Positions 5,075 through 10,966 of a stretch of DNA of 10,966 nucleotides are shown one piece after another. Below the pieces are notes generated by a model that made no database searches, was not told the DNA's origin, and saw only the letters and a program-made list of their open reading frames with translations. Numbering within the stretch: position 1 is the first letter of the stretch; every line of letters begins with the position of its first letter. Position numbers and translations under genes: made by a program. Source of the DNA: UMGS1696 sp964558485. GTDB taxonomy: Bacteria; Bacillota; Clostridia; Oscillospirales; CAG-272. The stretch is taken from positions 1-10,966 of the forward strand of contig CAZLED010000080.1 of assembly GCA_964558485.1 (NCBI GenBank). The letters run 5' to 3'.

Positions 5075-8000
5075 GTTGTCCGCACCGCAGATCCGACCGA
5101 TGGCTTCCGCTGTAAAGTCGTTCAGCACGGTGGTGGGGATGTCTACTTTTTCGTAGGATTTTGTATCCTTGTAGTAGAACAAAACCGGCACGGGTCCGGG
5201 GAAGATCTTGCAAAAGGCACGGATCCGGCGACAGCATTCCCCTTCCCGGCTGTCTACCCGGACAAAGATGCGCATGGATTTCTGGGGCGCCGTGGGCTGA
5301 GGCATATCCGGCGGTTCGGACACAGGCGGCTTTTCCGGTGTGGGTGCTTCCCTTGGAACAGGGTCTGTGGAAGTCATGTCGCCACCGATCAGGGACTCCG
5401 GTGGTTTTTCGTCGAACAGCGTATTGGTGGTCAGGGGAATGACCTGGTTCGCCAGCAGCTTGACGTCATCGGCATCTCTAGCGCTGATGGTTCCCTTGAC
5501 CAGCACCACGGCATCGTACACCAAAAGGTGTCCCCATTCTGCCAGCTTTTTGGGGAAGCACACCAGCTCCATTTCGCCGGTGCCGTCGTCCAGGGTCACA
5601 AAGGCCATGGGATCACCGTTTTTGGTGGCTTTATTGGTGCGCTTGGTGACGCAGCCTGCGATGGTGACTTGCTTTTTGTCGGTGTACTGTCCGTCACCGT
5701 CGTCGCTTTCGGCAAAGGCTTTGCGAATGTCCCCGGCGTGATCCAGCGTCAAGGTGGCAAGCTGCTTGGAATAGTCGTCCAGAATATGCCCGGACAGATA
5801 GAAGCCACAGCTTTCTTTTTCCAGCGAGAGCTTTTCTCTTGTGGAATATTCCTGGATCTGTGGGTATTCGATGGTCATGCGGGTCTCCGGGGCTTTTTCC
5901 GTGGCATCGTCGAACATACCGATCTGCCCGGCAGCACTGCGTCCGGCAGCACGGGAATAGCTGTCCAGCACGTGCTCATACACGGCCAAAAGCTGGCTGC
6001 GGTAGGCACCCAAAGAATCCATGGCACCGGCCTTGATCAGGTACTCCACCTGTCGTTTGTTGAGCTGGGCCGGCAGCATACGCTCCACAAAATCGGCAAA
6101 ATCCGTGAAGGAACCTTTGGCATCCCGTTCGGCCACCACGGCTTCGATGAAGGATACGCCTACGTTTTTCAGGGCAGCCAAACCAAAGCGGATGGCACCG
6201 TTTTCCACGTGGAAGAAGGTACGGCTGCGGTTGATGTCCGGCGGCAATATTGCGATCCCACGGTGGTTGCACTCGGTGATATACTCGGTCAGCTTGCCGG
6301 TCTGGGACAGGACAGAGGTAAGCAGTGCGCAGTTGTACTCCAGTGGATAGTGGGTGCGCAGATAGGCCGTGCGGAAGGACAGTACCCCATAGGCTGCGGC
6401 GTGGCTTTTGTTGAAGGCATAGTTGGCAAAGCTGACGATGTCCTCAAATAAGGCTTCCGCATCGGTCTGGATCATGCCGCTCTGGGCTGCACCGGTGAGA
6501 AAGGCTTCTCTTTCCTTTTCCAACACGCCCTGCTTCTTTTTGGAGATGGCACGGCGCACCACATCGGCATGGCCAAAGGTATACCCTGCGATCTCCCGGA
6601 AGATCTGCATGACCTGCTCCTGATACACGATACAGCCGTAGGTCACGTCCAGGATCGGTGCCAGCTTGGGAGAGACGTAATGGATGGTCTCCGGATGGTG
6701 TCGGGCCTCGATGTATTTGGGGATCGAATCCATGGGGCCGGGACGATACAGGGCAATGGCGGCGATGATGTCGTCCAGGCACCGGGGACGCAGCTGGGTC
6801 AGCATTTGCCGCATCCCCTCGGATTCCAGCTGGAACACGCCATCGGTCTTTCCGGCACAAATGGTGTCGTAGGTGGCAGCGTCGGTCATGTCCACACGGG
6901 TCAGGTCAAAGTCCGGCTCGGTCTCCCGGATCAGCTCCTCGGCACTGCGCATGATGGTCAGATACCGCAGCGCCAAAAAGTCAAACTTCAAAAGTCCCAG
7001 CTCGGCAATGGTATCCATATCGAACTGGGTGACAACGATGCCGCTGTTGACCGCCACAGGCACATATTCCGTCACCGGCTTGGCTGTGATCACCACACCG
7101 GCGGCATGGGTGGAGGCGTGCCGGGGCATACCTTCCAGGGCTTTGGCTGTATCCAGGAGACGGCGCACCTTGGGATCCTCTTCGTACAGATCCCGCAGCT
7201 CCCGGCTGGCTTCCAGGGCTTTGTCCAGTGTAATGCCCATCTCTCGGGGAATGTACTTGGCAACGGCATCCACATCCGGGATCGACATATCCATGGCCCG
7301 TCCCACGTCCTTGACCACGGCTCGTGCGGCTAAGGTGCCAAAGGTGATGATCTGGGCCGTGTGGTCTTCGCCGTATTTTTCCCGGACATAGTCGATGGCT
7401 TCGTCCCGGCGGTCGTAGCAGAAATCGATATCGAAGTCGGGCATACTGACTCGTTCCGGATTCAAAAATCGTTCGAACAGCAGATCAAACCGCAGGGAGT
7501 CGATGTCCGTGATCCCGATGAGATAGGCCACCAGACTGCCGGCACCGGAGCCACGTCCGGGACCTACGGGAATGCCGGCTTCCTTGGCGTGGTGGACAAA
7601 ATCCCACACCACCAGATAGTATTCGGCATATCCCATCTGACCGATCACGGACAGCTCGTAGTCCACCCGTTCCTGGTAGGCCGTCAGAGGATACTTTTCA
7701 TCCGGTACGATCTTGCCGTCCTCCAGCTTATCCTGCAAGCCTTGCTCTGCCAAAAAGCGCAGGTAGGCACCCGGTTCCATGCCGTTTTCCGGTGTGTACC
7801 GGGGCAGCTGGATCTGGCCGAAGGTATAGTCGAACCGGCACCGGTCGGCGATCTTCACGGTGTTTTCGATGGCACCCGGATAGGCACCGAACAACGCTTC
7901 CATTTCGGCGGTGCTTTTGTAGTAGTATTCGTTGGTCTCAAAACCGATGGGTCTGCCGTTCGTGATCACGCTGCCCGTCTGGACGCACAACAGGATCGCC

Positions 8001-8653
8001 TGGGTATCGGCGTCCTGGCGGTTCATGTAATGTACGTCGTTGGTGGCGACCATGGGGATCCCGGTCTTCTGGGACAGCTGCCGGATGCCTTCGTTGACGA
8101 TCCGGTCGTTGTCCATGCCGTGATCCTGGATCTCCAAATAATAGTGCTCCTTACCGAACAGCGCTTCCATCTGCCGTGCGTGTGCCTCGGCTTTGTCCAT
8201 TTCTCCGGCAAGGATGCTTTGGGGAATGAATCCGGCCAGGCAAGCGGACAGTGCAATGAGGCCTTCCGTATGTCCTGTGAGCAGATCCAGATCGATCCTG
8301 GGTTTGGCATAGAAGCCGTCGGTGAAGGCTTTGGACACCAGCCAGATCAGGTTCTGGTAGCCGATCTCGTTTTCCACCAACAGGACAAGGTGGTAGCTTT
8401 TGCCATCGTACTCCCGGTCTCTGTCCTGCATACCCCGGCGTGCCACGTAGACTTCACAGCCAATGATGGGTTTCACACCTTCTGCCACACAGGCTTTGTA
8501 GAACGCCACGGCACCGTACAGCGCACCATGGTCGGTGATGGCTACGGCGTGGTGCCCCATTTCCTTGGCTTTCTTCGGAATGTCGGCGATACGGCAGGCA
8601 CCATCCAGCAGGCTATATTCGCTGTGCAGGTGCAGATGTACAAAATCGGACAT
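5060..8653 (-). CDS. dnaE: DNA polymerase III subunit alpha (DnaE)
   Basis: A 1197-residue cytoplasmic replicative polymerase subunit, close to the usual family length. The N-terminal PHP domain (about 4-210) keeps its metal-ligand motifs: HLHLH (6-10), TDHG (40-43), GCEVY (65-69) and NDVHY (205-209). The polymerase core has GPGRGSGAGSLVAY (364-377). The catalytic aspartates are in PDFDIDF (Asp406 and Asp408) and FDFL (Asp558). Helix-hairpin-helix residues lie at about 864-882 (LNKRQVEYLIKAGAMDSLG). A likely clamp-binding motif is QIGMFD (910-915). An OB fold follows at about 993-1070 (VTIAGCVTKR to VCFPK). A proline-rich linker (about 1083-1124) leads to a C-terminal domain (about 1125-1197, MRIFVRV to DNMVIK). 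The start has an excellent AAGGAGG site (8659-8665). The gene lies 26 nt after a 19-codon ORF and 82 nt after whiA, so it probably shares their transcript. No frameshift or lost catalytic residue was seen. Confidence 0.97.
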   Translation of the reverse strand: MSDFVHLHLHSEYSLLDGACRIADIPKKAKEMGHHAVAITDHGALYGAVAFYKACVAEGVKPIIGCEVYVARRGMQDRDREYDGKSYHLVLLVENEIGYQNLIWLVSKAFTDGFYAKPRIDLDLLTGHTEGLIALSACLAGFIPQSILAGEMDKAEAHARQMEALFGKEHYYLEIQDHGMDNDRIVNEGIRQLSQKTGIPMVATNDVHYMNRQDADTQAILLCVQTGSVITNGRPIGFETNEYYYKSTAEMEALFGAYPGAIENTVKIADRCRFDYTFGQIQLPRYTPENGMEPGAYLRFLAEQGLQDKLEDGKIVPDEKYPLTAYQERVDYELSVIGQMGYAEYYLVVWDFVHHAKEAGIPVGPGRGSGAGSLVAYLIGITDIDSLRFDLLFERFLNPERVSMPDFDIDFCYDRRDEAIDYVREKYGEDHTAQIITFGTLAARAVVKDVGRAMDMSIPDVDAVAKYIPREMGITLDKALEASRELRDLYEEDPKVRRLLDTAKALEGMPRHASTHAAGVVITAKPVTEYVPVAVNSGIVVTQFDMDTIAELGLLKFDFLALRYLTIMRSAEELIRETEPDFDLTRVDMTDAATYDTICAGKTDGVFQLESEGMRQMLTQLRPRCLDDIIAAIALYRPGPMDSIPKYIEARHHPETIHYVSPKLAPILDVTYGCIVYQEQVMQIFREIAGYTFGHADVVRRAISKKKQGVLEKEREAFLTGAAQSGMIQTDAEALFEDIVSFANYAFNKSHAAAYGVLSFRTAYLRTHYPLEYNCALLTSVLSQTGKLTEYITECNHRGIAILPPDINRSRTFFHVENGAIRFGLAALKNVGVSFIEAVVAERDAKGSFTDFADFVERMLPAQLNKRQVEYLIKAGAMDSLGAYRSQLLAVYEHVLDSYSRAAGRSAAGQIGMFDDATEKAPETRMTIEYPQIQEYSTREKLSLEKESCGFYLSGHILDDYSKQLATLTLDHAGDIRKAFAESDDGDGQYTDKKQVTIAGCVTKRTNKATKNGDPMAFVTLDDGTGEMELVCFPKKLAEWGHLLVYDAVVLVKGTISARDADDVKLLANQVIPLTTNTLFDEKPPESLIGGDMTSTDPVPREAPTPEKPPVSEPPDMPQPTAPQKSMRIFVRVDSREGECCRRIRAFCKIFPGPVPVLFYYKDTKSYEKVDIPTTVLNDFTAEAIGRICGADNMVIK

Positions 8654-8679
8654 GGCTTCCTCCTTCCACGGTTTTGGTT

Positions 8680-8739
8680 TTACAGATGCATCACGGCTGG
8701 CTCGAATGTCAGGATGGGGATCTCATGCTTTTGGATCAT
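8680..8739 (-). CDS. 19-residue ORF between whiA and dnaE, possibly a remnant of a nucleoside phosphorylase-like gene
   Basis: The ATG at 8739-8737 overlaps the whiA stop codon (ATGA) and has a perfect ribosome binding site, AAAGGAGG (8744-8751), with 5-nt spacing. The ORF encodes MIQKHEIPILTFEPAVMHL and ends in TAA at 8680-8682, 26 nt before the dnaE start. A site this good and this well placed suggests that a real gene starts, or once started, here. The IPILTFEP stretch reminds me of the N-terminus of Clostridia nucleoside phosphorylases (a P-I-L-E-F-D-P pattern), but that is memory, not an alignment. It may be a deletion remnant, a true microprotein, or a translated spacer that couples whiA to dnaE. 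Confidence 0.45.
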   Translation of the reverse strand: MIQKHEIPILTFEPAVMHL

Positions 8740-9581
8740 ATCTCCTCCTTTGCTTCCACCGACTGTGATCGTTCCTCCGACTGCAGCGTGTGCGCATATT
8801 CCAGCAGTTTTTCCATCCGGTGCTTCATGCCGGATTTGGATACCTTGGGTTCGCACAGATTGCCCAGCTCTGCCAGCGACACCTGCTCGTATTCCAATCG
8901 CAGTTTGGCGGTCTGCTGCAGGGCCTCGGGCAGCTTGGAAATGGCGCCGGTTTCCGTCAGATAGCGAATGGCTTCTACGTATTTCTTGGATGCTTCCAAC
9001 TGCTTTTCGATGTTGGCCGTGTCGCAGTTGACCTGGCGGTTCACCGAATTGCGGAACTCCTTGACGATCTTGGCGTTCATCAGCGCAAAGGTCGCTGCTG
9101 AGGCACCGATGTACGCCAGCAGATCCTCCATATCAGCGCTGCTTTTGTAGTACAGGATCCATTTGTCCTTGCCCTTGGCACCGTGCCGTAATGAGCTGTG
9201 CATAGCAAAACCGGCCTGTTCCAGCAGTGCGGCGGTGGCATCCCGTTCGTCTTCGCTGGGGAAAGCGAACTCCAGGTGGTATCGCTTGGCAGGATCGGTG
9301 ACGGCTCCATAGCGACAGAACAGTGCACGCAGCAGCACCGGCATACAGCTGTCACACCGGCAGCCGTCACCCCATTCGTGGATCTTTTCTGCCGCCGGTT
9401 CTCCTTTGGGAAAGGCAGCCACGGCGTCCCACAGGTACCGACAGCACTTTTTGCGGATGGGAATGGCACAAAGGGCATCCTTGGTTCTTTGGCAGAAGGA
9501 ACCCTTCTCTTTTGCCTCGGCGGTCTCTGTTTCCGGCATGGTCTCCGGTTCGGTATATTCTTGGTTTGTCAGTTCGTTCAT
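8736..9581 (-). CDS. whiA: WhiA-family DNA-binding protein, shortened
   Basis: A 281-residue protein, where WhiA is usually about 300-330. WhiA combines a degenerate LAGLIDADG fold with a C-terminal helix-turn-helix. In Firmicutes it affects cell division and chromosome segregation. Visible signatures are SFCQRTKDAL..KKCC (28-47), LLRALFCRYGAVTDPAKRYHLEF (83-105), IGASAATFALMNAKIVKEFRNSVNRQVNCDTAN (158-190), and the HTH region with LPEALQQTAKLRLEY..SLAELG..SKSGMKHRMEKL (217-259). Only about 26 residues separate KKCC from the CRCDSC motif (74-79), where I expect a much longer first LAGLIDADG repeat, so that half looks reduced. Residues 1-27 are an acidic, low-complexity extension. The start is the ATG at 9581-9579, overlapping the murB stop as ATGA. 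It has no ribosome binding site of its own, so translation is probably coupled to murB. An upstream in-frame extension only shadows murB. Confidence 0.88.
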   Translation of the reverse strand: MNELTNQEYTEPETMPETETAEAKEKGSFCQRTKDALCAIPIRKKCCRYLWDAVAAFPKGEPAAEKIHEWGDGCRCDSCMPVLLRALFCRYGAVTDPAKRYHLEFAFPSEDERDATAALLEQAGFAMHSSLRHGAKGKDKWILYYKSSADMEDLLAYIGASAATFALMNAKIVKEFRNSVNRQVNCDTANIEKQLEASKKYVEAIRYLTETGAISKLPEALQQTAKLRLEYEQVSLAELGNLCEPKVSKSGMKHRMEKLLEYAHTLQSEERSQSVEAKEEI

Positions 9582-10543
9582 TTTGGATATCGGATCAGTT
9601 CGCATTCGATCCAGATGCCGTACTTGTCGTAGAGGGTCTGCCGGATCTGCTCGATCAGCGTGACCACATCGGCACTGGTGGCACTTCCTTTGTTGATGAT
9701 GAAGCCGGCGTGTTTTTCGGATACCTGAGCGCCACCGACCATGGCACCCTTCAGACCGGCTTCGTCGATCATTTGGGCTGTGTACCGGCCGGGATACCGC
9801 TTGAAGACACTGCCGGCGCTGGGGTAATCCAGAGGCTGCTTGGCGGTGCGGCGGGACCAGAAGTCCTCCATTTTGGCACAAATGGCTTCCCTGTCACCCG
9901 GCTGCAGCGTGAGCTTGACGGAGACCAGGATCCAGCTGGGATGATGGCGGTATGCGCTGTCCCGGTAGCCAAAGGCGTGTTCGTCCCGGTGCAGCGTATG
10001 CAGAGTGCCATCGGTGGTATCCAGGTAGGTGCTCTCCTGTACGATATTCCGCATTTCTCCATCGTAGGCACCGGCGTTCATGAACACGGCACCACCACAG
10101 GAGCCGGGGATCCCATAGGCAAATTCCATTCCGGTCAGGCTATGGTCACGGGCCACCTTGGCGACCGCACTGAGGCTGGCACCGGCTCCGGCTTCGATGG
10201 TGTTTTCGGCGATGGTGATCCCGTCCAGGCCGGTCATGGACAGCACCACGCCGCAAAAGCCTTCGTCATCGAACAGCACGTTGCTGCCGTTGCCCAGCAC
10301 GATGGTGGGGATCTCGTTTTCCCGACAGTGCTTTGTCAGAGCGACAAGGGCCTCCACGGTTTTGCATTTGGCGTACAATGCGGCAGAACCGCCAATCCGG
10401 AAAGTGGTATGGCGGCTCATGCATTCGTTCTGTTTCCACTCAATCTGACAAGTGGGATCGGTGGGGTCTTTTTTATTTTTTTGTTCCAATTCTTCCAGAT
10501 AAGAGTCGATCTTCGGCTCGATCTGGGAAAAAGGGGTAGTCAT
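9578..10543 (-). CDS. murB: UDP-N-acetylmuramate dehydrogenase (MurB, short type II form)
   Basis: A 321-residue cytoplasmic flavoenzyme that reduces UDP-GlcNAc-enolpyruvate to UDP-MurNAc with NADPH, the second committed step of peptidoglycan precursor synthesis. The FAD-binding domain has HTTFRIGG (45-52), VLGNGSNVLF (82-91) and YGIPGSCGGAVFMNAGAYDGEM (143-164). The C-terminal domain has YRDSAYR (193-199), the catalytic serine in PSAGSVFKRYPG (Ser245), EKHAGFIIN (276-284), and a glutamate pair near the end (Glu313/Glu315), one of which should be the catalytic Glu. The first 40 residues are a charged, probably helical leader. The start has the site AAAGGAG (10550-10556). The gene is 48 nt after tyrS with no terminator between them, and overlaps whiA by ATGA. 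The catalytic set looks complete. Confidence 0.96.
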   Translation of the reverse strand: MTTPFSQIEPKIDSYLEELEQKNKKDPTDPTCQIEWKQNECMSRHTTFRIGGSAALYAKCKTVEALVALTKHCRENEIPTIVLGNGSNVLFDDEGFCGVVLSMTGLDGITIAENTIEAGAGASLSAVAKVARDHSLTGMEFAYGIPGSCGGAVFMNAGAYDGEMRNIVQESTYLDTTDGTLHTLHRDEHAFGYRDSAYRHHPSWILVSVKLTLQPGDREAICAKMEDFWSRRTAKQPLDYPSAGSVFKRYPGRYTAQMIDEAGLKGAMVGGAQVSEKHAGFIINKGSATSADVVTLIEQIRQTLYDKYGIWIECELIRYPK

Positions 10544-10591
10544 AGGCTTCTCCTTTGGGGCATTGTTCTTCTGCAGCAGTGTATGGCAGTC

Positions 10592-10966
10592 TTATGCCTT
10601 CAAGAACCGATGATAGGTCTTCTTGCCCTTCCGCAGGATCACGCCATCGCCGGACAGCTCCTCAGCGGTAACCATACGGCCAAAGTCTTCCACCTTTTCT
10701 TCGCCCAGGAATACGCCGCCGCCCTGGATCAGTCTTCTGGCGTCACCCTTGGAGCCCACCAGCTTGGCGTTCAGCATCATGTCGATCACGTTGATCCCTT
10801 CTGCCGGGATGTCGGTCAGGGTGGTGGTGGGCATATTTTCGGCAACACCGCCGCCAGCGAACAGCTTCTTAGCAGAATCCTGTGCCTTTACGGCTTCTTC
10901 TTCGCCGTGTACCAGCTTGGTCAGCTCGTAGGCCAGGATCTCCTTGGCGGTGTTCAGCTGGCTGCC
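10592..10966 (-). CDS. tyrS: Tyrosyl-tRNA synthetase, C-terminal part (5' end outside the window)
   Basis: The frame is open to the window edge and gives the last 124 residues before the TAA at 10592-10594. It shows the end of the helical linker (LNTAKEILAYELTKLVHGEEEAVKAQ) and then NMPTTTL. The S4-type RNA-binding domain follows: INVIDMMLNAKLVGSKGDARRLIQGGGVFLGEEKV, ending VILRKGKKTYHRFLKA. This is the tRNA-binding end of bacterial TyrRS, which charges tRNA-Tyr in the cytoplasm. The catalytic Rossmann domain (HIGH and KMSKS-like motifs) and any T-box leader lie beyond the window. There is no hairpin before murB, so the two are probably co-transcribed. Confidence 0.95.
   Translation of the reverse strand, partial: GSQLNTAKEILAYELTKLVHGEEEAVKAQDSAKKLFAGGGVAENMPTTTLTDIPAEGINVIDMMLNAKLVGSKGDARRLIQGGGVFLGEEKVEDFGRMVTAEELSGDGVILRKGKKTYHRFLKA

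Noticed and set aside
4994..6451. 485-codon open frame on the plus strand
   Set aside because: It is antisense to the 3' part of dnaE, has a composition typical of a shadow frame, and shows no domain.
6569..7333. 254-codon open frame on the plus strand
   Set aside because: It is antisense to the middle of dnaE with the same His/Gly-rich shadow composition.
8654..8679. Possible promoter or terminator between the small ORF and dnaE
   Set aside because: The 26 nt hold only the dnaE ribosome binding site. No hairpin or promoter boxes are visible.
7361..9031. 556-codon open frame on the plus strand
   Set aside because: It runs antisense across the dnaE start and into whiA, both of which are clear genes with good ribosome binding sites and conserved motifs.
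9582..9881. N-terminal extension of whiA by 100 residues in the same frame
   Set aside because: It overlaps murB completely and is an Arg/His/Gln-rich shadow of it. The ATGA overlap with the murB stop gives the natural start.

Overview
The window looks like a chromosomal segment of an anaerobic Clostridia bacterium, probably an Oscillospiraceae/Ruminococcaceae-type gut Firmicute. The evidence is strong AGGAGG-type ribosome binding sites, sigma-A promoters (TTGACA-17-TATACT type), a WhiA gene, a single-polypeptide DnaE with a PHP domain, a class A PBP with a Clostridia-style C-terminus, and a DUF4430 lipoprotein. The family-level placement is inference.

Layout. Almost everything is on the minus strand and is transcribed from the right end of the window to the left: tyrS (3' part only), murB, whiA, a 19-codon ORF that may be a gene remnant, dnaE, a class A penicillin-binding protein, a divergent TspO-like membrane protein, a DUF4430 lipoprotein gene with an in-frame amber codon, and tRNA-Val(GAC). 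At the left edge one plus-strand gene, an XRE-type helix-turn-helix regulator fused to a zinc ribbon, converges on this block. A possible 13-codon gene tail sits before it.

How the parts fit. tyrS, murB, whiA, the small ORF and dnaE are closely packed: a 48-nt gap, an ATGA overlap, a second ATGA overlap, then 26 nt. They probably form one transcript mixing translation (TyrS), peptidoglycan precursor synthesis (MurB), the cell-division regulator WhiA and replication (DnaE). The class A PBP downstream appears to have its own promoter, a long structured leader, and a strong terminator hairpin. That hairpin runs into the start codon of the TspO-like gene. The lipoprotein and the tRNA each have a near-consensus promoter and an intrinsic terminator.

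Overall this is ordinary core-genome territory. I see no phage, IS element, CRISPR array, toxin-antitoxin pair or biosynthetic cluster. The points worth a second look are small: the amber codon in an otherwise intact lipoprotein gene, the small ORF with a perfect Shine-Dalgarno between whiA and dnaE, a shortened WhiA directly after murB with no rapZ/glmR between them, the cysteine-rich C-terminal region of the PBP, and two genes whose ribosome binding sites lie inside hairpins.
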